Shown: in pieces, positions 18,200-25,143 of the stretch
Layout of the letters: every line of letters begins with the position of its first letter
Numbering within the stretch: position 1 is the stretch's first letter
From: JAWABC01 sp043810595
GTDB lineage: Archaea > Nanobdellota > Nanobdellia > SCGC-AAA011-G17 > VGLX01
Assembly: GCA_043810595.1 (NCBI GenBank)
Contig: JBDRNX010000031.1
Location: 38,135 to 102,134 of the forward strand
Reading direction: 5' to 3'
DNA: 64,000 bases
Made by a program: the position numbers and the translations under genes
The notes under the pieces: generated by a model
The model's database searches: none
The model's input: only the letters and a program-made list of their open reading frames with translations
What the model was told of the DNA's origin: nothing

Positions 18200-18907
18200 A
18201 TGGCTGATTTTGATTCTGAAAGGGAAGAGAGGCTGAAATTAGCGTTTTCCAAGATAAAAGCCGATATTGACAGCCTCCGAAGCGAGTTTAACGCGCTAAA
18301 AGAAATCATAACCAAACAACAGGACCTCATGGAGGTCTTCCTTTCTAAAATGGCTCAAAACAGGCAAGAAAGCCAAGATTTTGAGGGTTTTTCGGGTATT
18401 CCGCTAGAGGGTTCCACAGGAAATGAAGGGGTCCAAACAAACAAACAAACAAACAAACAAACAAACAAACAAACACATCCCAAACAAACAAACACATCTT
18501 TACCAGTTTTATCGACGGAAGAACAAAAAACCCAAACCCCCCATTTACCAACCCCTCAAACCGCCCTTCCCCTCTCCACCATGAAAAAAGATCTCCTGAA
18601 CAAGTTTGTATCTCTCCCCAAAAGGGAATTTCTGGTATTTTTGACCATTTATCAACTAGAGGCCGACAAGGGTTCTGTTACCTATCCTGACATCGCAAGC
18701 CAGCTCAAACTCTCAGAAAGTGGGGTTAGGCACTATGTTTTTAATCTCATCAAGAAGGGGGCCCCTATCCTGAAGAGGAAAATCAACAATAAATCGACGG
18801 TACTCTCACTTTTGCCCGAATTTAAGGAGTTAAACCTCCAAAAAGAGCTTGTTGATATCTACCTCCACCTGGACTCTCATCAGAGAACACTTATGGATGA
18901 ATACTGA
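18200..18907 (+). CDS. Coiled-coil, repeat-linker and winged-helix protein A
   Basis: A 235-residue protein in three parts. Residues 1-55 form a coiled coil (REERLKLAFSKIKADIDSL..). Residues 78-98 are a low-complexity linker of T-N-K-Q repeats, then a Pro/Thr-rich stretch to about 130. A C-terminal winged helix (about 140-210) contains PDIASQLKLSESGVRHYVFNL, where the recognition helix is SESGVRHYV. The linker is encoded by a tetranucleotide tandem repeat, so unit gain or loss would shift frame unless in threes. Base use differs from neighbours: it is C/A-rich on the coding strand, unlike the T/G-rich flanks. Probably a DNA-binding regulator; it has the same design as the convergent gene at 19168. 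Confidence 0.75.
   Translation: MADFDSEREERLKLAFSKIKADIDSLRSEFNALKEIITKQQDLMEVFLSKMAQNRQESQDFEGFSGIPLEGSTGNEGVQTNKQTNKQTNKQTHPKQTNTSLPVLSTEEQKTQTPHLPTPQTALPLSTMKKDLLNKFVSLPKREFLVFLTIYQLEADKGSVTYPDIASQLKLSESGVRHYVFNLIKKGAPILKRKINNKSTVLSLLPEFKELNLQKELVDIYLHLDSHQRTLMDEY
18435..18498 (+). repeat. Intragenic tetranucleotide repeat (AAAC)10 plus (AAAC)3
   Basis: Ten perfect AAAC units at 18435-18474, then ACATCCC, three AAAC units (18482-18493) and ACATC. The unit is 4 bp in a coding sequence, a design known from bacterial contingency (phase-variable) genes. The protein period is four residues because three units make four codons. Confidence 0.9.
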
Positions 18908-18912
18908 TTATC

Positions 18913-19134
18913 TCTCACTTTTTTAGTTTTATGCGTAATTTGGGTCTGTTAACACTTAATTTCTCTCAGCGCCCCTCATTTTTTACCAGTTTCTCCCTAA
19001 TCCCTTCTTATTACCTCTTGATATCCCCTATTTTCTTCTCACTTTATAGAATTTATACGTAATTTACCCTTGTTATTTCCCTTTTTTCATTGCTTTTCCT
19101 ACCTATTTTCCTCTCACTTTATAGAATTTATACG
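18913..19134. repeat. Three direct copies of a ~29-bp repeat between the two wHTH genes
   Basis: Copies at 18913-18941, 19037-19065 and 19112-19134 share TCTCACTTT, then a near-palindromic TATAGAATTTATA core and CG; the first two also share TAATTT. The first copy is diverged in the centre. Spacing is 124 and 75 bp. The stretch 18908-19167 has no plausible gene and lies 3' of both convergent genes, so these are neither promoters of A nor of B in the usual place. Confidence 0.8.
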
Positions 19135-19167
19135 AACAAATCTCTCTGTTCCTACCATGTTCTTAAC

Positions 19168-19845
19168 CTATTTTTTTACCCTTTTCTTTGCCTGTACTTC
19201 TACCTTTTTTGGCTTTTTTAGGATCTCTTCTTTTACTTTCTCTTCTACGTAGAACCTCTTTGTTCCGTCATTCTCTACAACCTCTTTCACGAGATCCGGA
19301 CTCTTCAGTTTTATGTTAGTTATCTGCCCCCTAAGTGTTGATTTGTTTTTTCCTAAAATCATACACAAATCCTCATAACTCATTTTTGCATCAGAATTTA
19401 GTAAAATCCATATCAATCCTCTTTCCATAACTGATAAATTTTTCAATTTTTCTAGGGTGTTTGTTTGGACGGACATCTGTTTTAAACGGACATCTGTCCT
19501 TTGGACACGTGTTTGGACGCCCGTTTGGACACGTGTTTGGACACGCGTCCAAACCCCCTTTATTTCTTCCATATCTCCCTCTATTTTGTCCAATCTTTTG
19601 TGTAAATTTTCAAACCGGTCTTCATGTTTTTCGTGTTTTTCAGTGAAGTGAGTTATCCAAACGTTAACCGCATCCATATCTTTTTTCAAATTTGTAAAAG
19701 AAAAACCTAATTTTTTGTTTAGATCCCCAATTTTTTCATGAGCTGCATCGTCTCTTTTTTTAAAAAAACCAAAAACCATAGTTAACTTACAAAGTTTACT
19801 CTTTAATAAACCTTCCTTTTTTGCTAGAAACTTTTTGTAATTCAT
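19168..19845 (-). CDS. Coiled-coil, repeat-linker and winged-helix protein B
   Basis: A 225-residue counterpart of protein A with the same order of parts: helical/coiled-coil N-terminus (about 40-95, including KRLDKIEGDMEEIKG); a linker of T-R-V-Q repeats (about 98-120) encoded by a 12-bp tandem repeat; then a winged helix (about 130-205) with SYEDLCMILGKNKSTLRGQI as helix-turn-helix; and a Lys-rich tail. The linker keeps frame because its repeat unit is 12 bp. A possible better start is the internal Met of MVFGFFKKRD (residue 23). It is convergent with protein A and divergent from the gene at 19908. The function is inferred as DNA binding. Confidence 0.72.
   Translation of the reverse strand: MNYKKFLAKKEGLLKSKLCKLTMVFGFFKKRDDAAHEKIGDLNKKLGFSFTNLKKDMDAVNVWITHFTEKHEKHEDRFENLHKRLDKIEGDMEEIKGVWTRVQTRVQTGVQTRVQRTDVRLKQMSVQTNTLEKLKNLSVMERGLIWILLNSDAKMSYEDLCMILGKNKSTLRGQITNIKLKSPDLVKEVVENDGTKRFYVEEKVKEEILKKPKKVEVQAKKRVKK
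19459..19555 (-). repeat. Intragenic 12-bp tandem repeats with inverted symmetry
   Basis: Four tandem 12-mers TTTGGACRCSYG on the plus strand (19500-19511, 19512-19523, 19524-19535, 19536-19547) are closed by TCCAAAC, so the last copy forms the perfect inverted repeat TTTGGAC-ACGC-GTCCAAA. Just left are two copies of GGACATCTGT (19471-19480, 19488-19497). The 12-mer GTTTGTTTGGAC at 19459-19470 is the exact reverse complement of 18431-18442 in gene A. Confidence 0.85.
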
Positions 19846-19907
19846 TAAATCTTTTTGATAATAAAATTTATAAATACCCTTATCATTTTTAATTTAAATT
19901 TGTACAA

Positions 19908-20675
19908 ATGAAAGAATTCACCTACGATGGGGTCACCTACAAGATTGACGATTCTAAAAAGGTTAGTGGAGTGGGTGACTTTGATGAGAATGCCAAGACT
20001 ATCCTCATAGATAACGATATGCCGGATAAGTTTCACGACGGTATTGCTGTTCACGAAATTGAGGAGAGGAAGTTGATTAGGAGGGGCCACAGTTATGTTT
20101 ATTCACATAATGAGGCTCAGAAGAAGGAGCTTTCTTTTTACGAGTCCAAGTTTGGTAAGGATAAAGCCATTAAAATGCTTAATGAAGAGGAGCAAATCGT
20201 TCTTTCCATATCTCCAGGGCGTTTGGTTACGCGTACAAAGAAGCCTAAGGACATTACTACAACGCCCCCTATCGTTGAAACTACATGGGTCAGGCAATTG
20301 ATTTACGAAAGCAAGAAGTACCTTATTAATAATTCTAGCAGGCTTGTTGGTGCAATTGTTGATCTTTATGAGAAAAAGAGTATTATTTACATAGATTGTG
20401 ACGTTCCTGAGAGATTTTTTGAGGGTTTGGCTGTTTTTGAGATCGAGACTCGTAAGTTGATTAAGAAGGGGTTTAGTTATAATCAGGCATATGATGCGGC
20501 TCAGAAGAAGGAAGAGGCGTTTTACGAGACTAAATTCGGCAAGGATGTTGCTCATAAGATGGTAGATGAGGAGGCTAAGTTGCAGTCCAGGAAGTTTTCT
20601 GCTGAGAAAAGGGAGCTGAAAAACGAGAACGGTCATAAGGTGATTTATGGTAAGGATGAGATTCTTTCCAGTTAG
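19908..20675 (+). CDS. Tandem-duplicated domain protein with degenerate HE motif
   Basis: A 255-residue protein with two related ~85-residue domains. Domain 1 (about 30-100) contains IDNDMPDKFHDGIAVHEIEERKL and FYESKFGKDKAIKMLNEEE; domain 2 (about 160-230) contains IDCDVPERFFEGLAVFEIETRKL and FYETKFGKDVAHKMVDEEA. The His-Glu pair of domain 1 (VHEIEE) is Phe-Glu in domain 2, so if this is a zincin-like metal site only one copy could be active. I do not recognise the family. A TATA-like AATTTAAATTTG precedes the start, which is nearly leaderless. It is divergent from protein B. Confidence 0.65.
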   Translation: MKEFTYDGVTYKIDDSKKVSGVGDFDENAKTILIDNDMPDKFHDGIAVHEIEERKLIRRGHSYVYSHNEAQKKELSFYESKFGKDKAIKMLNEEEQIVLSISPGRLVTRTKKPKDITTTPPIVETTWVRQLIYESKKYLINNSSRLVGAIVDLYEKKSIIYIDCDVPERFFEGLAVFEIETRKLIKKGFSYNQAYDAAQKKEEAFYETKFGKDVAHKMVDEEAKLQSRKFSAEKRELKNENGHKVIYGKDEILSS

Positions 20676-20684
20676 TTGCAAAAG

Positions 20685-20769
20685 TTTATATATAACTTTG
20701 ATTTATAATTTTCTTAGGGGGTGTTCAAGCACGGAAAAACTTTCATCGTTTTTCTTTTCTGTGTAAACT
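20685..20769 (+). promoter_or_regulatory. TATA box and structured leader of the 20770 gene
   Basis: TTTATATATAA at 20685-20695 is a strong TATA box. The leader carries a perfect 7-bp hairpin GAAAAAC (20734-20740) / GTTTTTC (20748-20754) with loop TTTCATC, followed by TTTTCT. Transcription would start near 20720, so the hairpin is in the RNA. It could be a small attenuator or a stop for an upstream transcript. Confidence 0.45.
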
Positions 20770-20964
20770 ATGGCTTCTAGCGACGACCCGCCTCCTTTGG
20801 AATTTATTGTTAATCCCTCTAAAGTCAATTCTGGCGATAAGGTACTTCAGACTTTTCTCGAGGGGGACCCAGATCCTGTTGATTACATTGTTAACTCAGT
20901 TAAAAATGCTGCTAAACCCCCTTTTCAGTCTTATTTGAAGTCTGTTCATAGCAAATTTTATTAA
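20770..20964 (+). CDS. Small hypothetical protein (64 aa)
   Basis: A 64-residue acidic-to-basic protein beginning MASSDDPPPLEF, with DPDPVDYIVNSVKNAAK in the middle and no membrane segment or known motif. It is supported mainly by the clear TATA box 75 bp upstream and coding-like third positions. It is followed 22 bp later by the Cys-rich secreted protein gene. Confidence 0.5.
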   Translation: MASSDDPPPLEFIVNPSKVNSGDKVLQTFLEGDPDPVDYIVNSVKNAAKPPFQSYLKSVHSKFY

Positions 20965-20986
20965 TTAAATATGCCTCTTACTTGCT

Positions 20987-21520
20987 ATGAAACATCATTT
21001 TAGGCGTCCTCTGTCTTGGGTTATTTTAATACTCATAGTTCTTTTAATCGTAATCCTTGTTATCCCTCTTACTCAGAGGAATAATCCTGTTTCCGAGCCT
21101 TCGGGTGATGAGTGTGTAGTTGATTCCAACTGCCCTGCTTATCGTTGTCCTGGTGTTCGTGCTGCTTGTATTAACGGTTATTGTAATCCTGTTGACTTGA
21201 AGGGGGCGGTTACTCGTTGCGTTGATTTGCAGAATCCCGTCTGTGGCAACGGTGTTTGTGAGGGTAGCGAGCGTGATGGTGGCTGTCCTTCTGATTGTGG
21301 GGGCCAGTATGGTTTGACTGAGGATGTGTGTGAGTCTGCCGGCGGTAACTGGAATGAATGCGGTAGTCCTTGTGCTGGTACGGGTGCTAAGTATTGTGCT
21401 ACTGTTTGTGAGGCTCATTGTGAGTGTGGGGGGGTTGCTGGATTTACCTGTCCTGAGGGTTATGGTTGTAGGCTTTCTGGTCAGATTGCCGACGAGCTTG
21501 GTGTTTGTGTTCCTGCTTGA
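20987..21520 (+). CDS. Membrane-anchored cysteine-rich extracellular protein
   Basis: A 177-residue protein with an N-terminal membrane anchor (residues 9-30, WVILILIVLLIVILVIPL) and an outside domain with about 20 cysteines. It contains VCGNGVCEGSERDGGCPSDC, a motif common in secreted archaeal and bacterial Cys-rich repeats, followed by further CxC pairs. It probably forms disulfides outside the cell, but the ligand is unknown. It is similar in flavour to the Cys-rich tail of the subtilase at 47330. Confidence 0.65.
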   Translation: MKHHFRRPLSWVILILIVLLIVILVIPLTQRNNPVSEPSGDECVVDSNCPAYRCPGVRAACINGYCNPVDLKGAVTRCVDLQNPVCGNGVCEGSERDGGCPSDCGGQYGLTEDVCESAGGNWNECGSPCAGTGAKYCATVCEAHCECGGVAGFTCPEGYGCRLSGQIADELGVCVPA

Positions 21521-21591
21521 AACTTGTAAGAAAAAGCAGCATCTTTTTGTTGATAAATAAGTTTAAATAATACATCTGTTTCCTCCGCACA

Positions 21592-21975
21592 ATGCCAGAA
21601 TTCAAGTATTTGGGTTATGAACCTAATAAGAATAAGCGCCATTTTATCTCTCAGAGGGCTTTTCTTTTTCGCTATGTTGGTGAGAATAGGGTTCAGGGTG
21701 AGATCATTAAGGAATTGGGTTCCCTTTTTGCCTCTCAGTCATTCACACCTTTTGAGTTGGTTTCTTTCGAGGATAGGTATGCTCTTCATGTTTTAGCTAG
21801 GCATAAGAACATCCGCATCCCTATTCACATCGCAAATTATCATCGTGCTATTACGAAGGATTTGTATTATATCAGTGTCAGTTACGGTAATTTGGGTTCT
21901 AAGTTTGAGGATGAGCGTTCAAAACTCGAGGATATTCTGGAAAAGGCCTGTAAGAGTGTGAGCGGTAAGGTTTGA
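21592..21975 (+). CDS. Possible RNase P Pop5-like subunit
   Basis: A 127-residue soluble protein. The pattern RAFLFRYVGENRVQGEIIKELG, then ALHVLARHKNIRIPIHIAN, then YISVSYGNLGSK resembles the alpha-beta ferredoxin-like fold of Pop5/Rpp14 (RNase P component 2), where a final SGT-type segment follows the last strand. The likeness is weak and read by eye. A TATA-like GTTTAAATAAT is about 30 bp upstream. The alternative is an unrelated DPANN-specific protein. Confidence 0.45.
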   Translation: MPEFKYLGYEPNKNKRHFISQRAFLFRYVGENRVQGEIIKELGSLFASQSFTPFELVSFEDRYALHVLARHKNIRIPIHIANYHRAITKDLYYISVSYGNLGSKFEDERSKLEDILEKACKSVSGKV

Positions 21976-21976
21976 T

Positions 21977-22027
21977 TTTCCGGAAGATTTTCGCTTTGGT
22001 GAAAAACCCCGGAAATACCCCTTTTTT
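21977..22027 (+). terminator. Long hairpin followed by T-run
   Basis: Directly after the stop codon of the Pop5-like gene, TTTCCGG (21977-21983) pairs with CCGGAAA (22009-22015). Inside, TTTTC (21988-21992) pairs with GAAAA (22001-22005). A run of six T follows at 22022-22027. This fits a hairpin-plus-T transcription stop, or a small structured RNA. Confidence 0.55.
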
Positions 22028-22113
22028 CTTTCAAATTTTATTGTATGTTAGTCTGAAAGATATACTTTCCATTCAATAAATCTATATTAATCCTCCCAAG
22101 GAGTATTTTTTTA

Positions 22114-23115
22114 ATGGAAGATTACAAAAAGGGGCCTGTTATTTTTGCTTTGAGTTCTACTAAGCTTTTTGGCAAGAAGTTGGGTACTAATGGTTTGTTG
22201 GTTGAGGAGACTTTTCCCGACGGTGAACCTTATGTTAAGCCGAATCAAGACATTCGCGGTTGCGATGTTTTTGTTGTTCAGTCTTTGCATAATTATGGCA
22301 GTAATGGTGAGAGTCTGGGTGATAAGTTGTTGAAGTTAATAATATTCTGTAACGCTGCTTATCATGCTTCTGCTCAGAGGATTACTGCAGTGATTCCACA
22401 CCTTGGTCTTTCTAGGCAGGACAGGAAAGCTGGTTCTAGGGACCCGCTTTCTGCTCAGGCCCTGGCTATGGTTTTGGAATCCTGTTTTGTTAACAGGTTG
22501 CTCACGATGGACCCGCATAATCTTGCTATTCAGAGTGGTTATAGGATACGTTCAGATATGCTTAAGCCTTTCAGGCCTTGGATTGATTATTTACATCCTT
22601 ATTTTATGAAGGAGAAGAAGGTCGGTTTGATAGCGCCGGATAATAACGCTAAGAAGGATCGTGTTGACCCTCTTGAGGAAAGAGTTTTGACTTATTATGA
22701 AGGTAAACCACCTTTTAGGTTGATTACAGGCTTTATCCCTAAGCAGAGAAAGAGTGGTAAGTCCATAAAATCGGGTAGGGCTGTTGTATATGGGGATATC
22801 AGGGACTCTCTTGTGGTTATTCCCGATGATGAATCATCAACTGGGGGCACGATGATAAATGCTGCCAGGAAGGTTAAGGATAGGGGTACAAGGTATGTAA
22901 TTGGCACTGTTGTGCACAACAAGTTGAGCAAGGAGGCAGCGCATGCTATACAGGAGGAGAAAAGTATTGATGAGTTCTGGGTTATGGATACTATTTGTAG
23001 GCCTGAATTGATCAAGAAGTATCCAAAATTCAAGGAGATTTCTGTGGCTAGTTACTTTAGGAAAGCTATAGAAAACATTCATGAGGAGAAATCTTTGAGT
23101 GCTGAATTGTTCTAG
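22114..23115 (+). CDS. prs: Ribose-phosphate pyrophosphokinase (PRPP synthetase)
   Basis: Makes PRPP from ribose 5-phosphate and ATP for nucleotide and His/Trp synthesis. In 333 residues: the start ALSSTKLFGKKL with FPDGEPYV; the flexible-loop and ATP segment YLGLSRQDRK-like HLGLSRQDRKAG (about 95-106); the MDPHN metal/ribose motif (about 132-136); and a PRPP loop VVIPDDESSTGGTM (about 235-248), a variant of the usual VDDxxxTGGT. An insert around 165-215 makes it slightly longer than the common enzyme. SD GGAG lies about 12 bp upstream. Confidence 0.9.
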   Translation: MEDYKKGPVIFALSSTKLFGKKLGTNGLLVEETFPDGEPYVKPNQDIRGCDVFVVQSLHNYGSNGESLGDKLLKLIIFCNAAYHASAQRITAVIPHLGLSRQDRKAGSRDPLSAQALAMVLESCFVNRLLTMDPHNLAIQSGYRIRSDMLKPFRPWIDYLHPYFMKEKKVGLIAPDNNAKKDRVDPLEERVLTYYEGKPPFRLITGFIPKQRKSGKSIKSGRAVVYGDIRDSLVVIPDDESSTGGTMINAARKVKDRGTRYVIGTVVHNKLSKEAAHAIQEEKSIDEFWVMDTICRPELIKKYPKFKEISVASYFRKAIENIHEEKSLSAELF

Positions 23116-23255
23116 AATTTCTTGTATTCTATGCCGTCTTTTAGTACTATGCCTTCAGCCTCTATTACTACTACGTCGTCTAGTGTGTAGGTGGTGTCTA
23201 GGAACATGGCTACGAAGGCTTTTCCGTCTAGGGCCTTGTGGCATGTGTTCGGGGC
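23112..23255 (-). pseudogene. Truncated 3' end of an unknown minus-strand gene
   Basis: The minus-strand frame is open from 23255 to a TAG at 23112-23114 and reads like real protein: CHKALDGKAFVAMFLDTTY then TLDDVVVIEAEGIVLKDG. An upstream in-frame TAA stands at 23256-23258. The stop overlaps the prs stop by 4 bp, the same convergent packing seen at other gene pairs here. The only internal ATG gives 31 residues. It is best read as the C-terminal end of a lost gene. Confidence 0.4.
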
Positions 23256-23382
23256 TTACAATAAATTTCAACGTCTCTTGAAGTTGCAGGATCCAGAAGG
23301 TATTAGAGATGCTGCTTGTGACATATATTGGAATCACCTGATGCAGTTCCCTCCTGGTTATACACTCGATAACCTCCCTTAA
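23191..23382 (+). pseudogene. Possible 3' remnant of a plus-strand gene
   Basis: The plus frame ends ...LLKLQDPEGIRDAACDIYW, then NHLMQFPPGYTLDNLP and stop at 23380-23382. It looks coding from about 23255 on, but no promoter or ribosome site precedes the GTG/ATG options (23191, 23206), and its 5' part overlaps the minus-strand remnant. Perhaps a fused gene fragment; it could also be a genuine small gene. Confidence 0.35.
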
Positions 23383-23419
23383 TCTATTTTTGTTGTGCTT
23401 TGTAGAAAAAGGTTCATAA

Positions 23420-23492
23420 ATGAGACATTATGTCCTCTGGATAGCACATTTCTCATAAAAACTACTTATAATCAACGTTCCACGTAGTTTTT
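23420..23492. other. Two adjacent inverted repeats in a 147-bp gene-free gap
   Basis: ATGAGA (23420-23425) pairs with TCTCAT (23451-23456), with partial inner pairing (ATTATGTCC against GGATAGCACAT). Immediately after, AAAAACTAC (23457-23465) pairs with GTAGTTTTT (23484-23492). The second could stop minus-strand transcription from the gene at 23530. Nothing else is seen in 23383-23529. Confidence 0.5.
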
Positions 23493-23529
23493 ACTCAGTT
23501 TAGAAGCTATTTGTTGTTGAATTTCAGGT

Positions 23530-23880
23530 CTACCCGCCCTTCTGAACGCTTACTCCTTTGAACTTCCCTTCCAAACCGGGGGGTGCGAAGCTTGGCTTTA
23601 TTACCAAGTCGACTATGTCTCCCTCTTTAAGGTTTTTGTTCCAGTCAGTTGATGTGAACCTTACAGGCTTTTTTTCTTTGTCTATGTGTACAGTCACGCT
23701 TCTTGTTGACCAGTACAGGTCGCTTATGTAGCTGTTTTGTTTTATTGATAGGACCTTTGCTTGCCTGATGTGTTGTTCTGGTTGCATACGCTCCCACACA
23801 AGTCCATAAACCCCTGTTCCGAGAAGTGCTGTATATGCTGTTATCAATCCGGCATAGAAAACTCTTTTCATCTTTCCCAT
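23530..23880 (-). CDS. Membrane-anchored hypothetical protein (116 aa)
   Basis: Starts at ATG 23880. It has one N-terminal membrane segment (about residues 7-27, YAGLITAYTALLGTGVYGLV) and an outside domain of mixed strands (SVTVHIDKEKKPVRFTS, GDIVDLVIKP) that could be a small OB-like or beta-barrel fold. The family is unknown. A minus-strand TATA box (GTTTATATATTT) lies about 20 bp upstream. Confidence 0.6.
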   Translation of the reverse strand: MGKMKRVFYAGLITAYTALLGTGVYGLVWERMQPEQHIRQAKVLSIKQNSYISDLYWSTRSVTVHIDKEKKPVRFTSTDWNKNLKEGDIVDLVIKPSFAPPGLEGKFKGVSVQKGG

Positions 23881-23899
23881 GTTTATTCTTGTGAGTCAG

Positions 23900-23938
23900 A
23901 AAATATATAAACTTTTTTATGCGTAATCTTTATATAGG
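23900..23938. promoter_or_regulatory. Divergent promoter pair
   Basis: AAATATATAAAC near 23900-23911 serves as the TATA box for the minus-strand gene starting at 23880, and CTTTATATAGG at 23928-23938 for the plus-strand gene starting at 23976. The two boxes are about 25 bp apart. Confidence 0.5.
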
Positions 23939-23975
23939 AATTCCCCTTTTTCAGCCGTAAAGCTAGGTTTTTCAC

Positions 23976-24263
23976 ATGGTTTCAAAGTTAGTTAAGGACG
24001 TACTGGAGATATATGATAGGAAAGAGTTAGTTGATAATATTGAGGATACTACTGATAGGCTTGTTGTTCTGCTTGGCGAGAGGTTGAGTTCTAAATACAT
24101 AAACCCAAATACTGTTGATGGTATCTTATACTTGGCAATTGAAGCAGGCGTTAATTATGGTGTGAAGACAAGTGATGGCCTGATTGATTATCTCCGTCAC
24201 TTAAGTGAGAATGATAAAGCTTTAATAGTAAGGAAGTTTGCTTCAGGGGTGTCTGGATTGTAA
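23976..24263 (+). CDS. Small alpha-helical hypothetical protein (95 aa)
   Basis: A 95-residue soluble, mostly helical acidic protein (MVSKLVKDVLEIYDRKELVD at the start, VDGILYLAIEAGVNYGV in the middle). No motif recognised. It has a clear TATA box about 40 bp upstream and precedes xerA by 41 bp, so the two may be co-transcribed. Confidence 0.55.
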   Translation: MVSKLVKDVLEIYDRKELVDNIEDTTDRLVVLLGERLSSKYINPNTVDGILYLAIEAGVNYGVKTSDGLIDYLRHLSENDKALIVRKFASGVSGL

Positions 24264-24304
24264 TAGTCCTTAACGGAGGATGCCATTAAAAAAGAGGTGA
24301 CCTT

Positions 24305-25120
24305 ATGTTTGATCAATTGGAAACTGAGCTTAAATTGCGTGGTTTTTCTCAACAAACCATCAAAACGTACATCAGGCATAATAAGTTGTTCTTGGATTAC
24401 GTTAAGAAGGAACCCAGTCAGGTCACTGAGGAGGACATTAAGAATTATCTTGCTCACGCGATTTCTGATGAGAAGGCAGCACCTAGAAGTATTGCTTTGA
24501 AGAAGGCTGCTCTTAAGTTTCTTTATGATGAGATGATGCGGAAGGGTATTGTTAATCTGAAAACTCCAAAAATTCCCAAGTCCAGCCCGTCCGTACTTAC
24601 AAAGGAAGAGATTAAATCCTTGATAGAAGCAGCCCCCCGTGACAAAACTAGGTTGATAATGGAGTTGATTTATTCTTCAGGTCTCCGTGTTTCAGAATGT
24701 GTTACCCTTAAGGTTAATGACTTGGATTTGGATGGTAAGATAGTGAGGGTGAAATCAGGGAAAGGTAACAAGGACAGGATTACAATACTTTCTCAGACTG
24801 TAGTTAATGGGCTGAGGCGTTACATCTTGACTTTGGATAAGAACGAGCAGTACTTATTCCCTAACTCTAAAGGGAGCAATCTTTCTGTTCGCAACATTCA
24901 GAAGCTTGTACAGAAGGCAGCTTCGAAGGCAGGGATAAAGAAGAATGTTTCTCCTCACGTGCTCCGTCACAGCTTCGCAACCCACCTCCTTGAAGGAGGT
25001 ACAGATATAAGGCTTATACAGGAATTGCTCGGCCATTCGCAGTTGTCGACGACACAGATATATACCCATGTCTCGCGGGAGCAGATTAGCAGGATAAAAA
25101 GCCCCCTCGACACCATATGA
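24305..25120 (+). CDS. xerA: Tyrosine recombinase XerA
   Basis: Archaeal XerC/D-type site-specific recombinase, expected to resolve chromosome dimers at dif. In 271 residues: N-terminal SAM-like core-binding domain (1-90) and catalytic domain with Arg128 (GLRVSE), Lys153 (SGKGNK), His218-x-x-Arg221 (HVLRHSFATHL), His244 (LGHSQLSTTQ) and Tyr253 (IYTHVS). All catalytic residues are present. SD GAGGTG is about 8 bp upstream (24294-24299). I found no convincing dif site nearby. Confidence 0.95.
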   Translation: MFDQLETELKLRGFSQQTIKTYIRHNKLFLDYVKKEPSQVTEEDIKNYLAHAISDEKAAPRSIALKKAALKFLYDEMMRKGIVNLKTPKIPKSSPSVLTKEEIKSLIEAAPRDKTRLIMELIYSSGLRVSECVTLKVNDLDLDGKIVRVKSGKGNKDRITILSQTVVNGLRRYILTLDKNEQYLFPNSKGSNLSVRNIQKLVQKAASKAGIKKNVSPHVLRHSFATHLLEGGTDIRLIQELLGHSQLSTTQIYTHVSREQISRIKSPLDTI

Positions 25121-25143
25121 GCCCTCCTCGGCGAAAACGCTAA

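Noticed and set aside
18435..18498. Repeat array as CRISPR
   Set aside because: Units are 4 bp with no spacers, and no cas genes are in the window.
23457..23492. Inverted repeat as a dif site for XerA
   Set aside because: The arms are 9 bp with an 18-bp spacer, while dif has about 11-bp arms with a 6-8-bp spacer.
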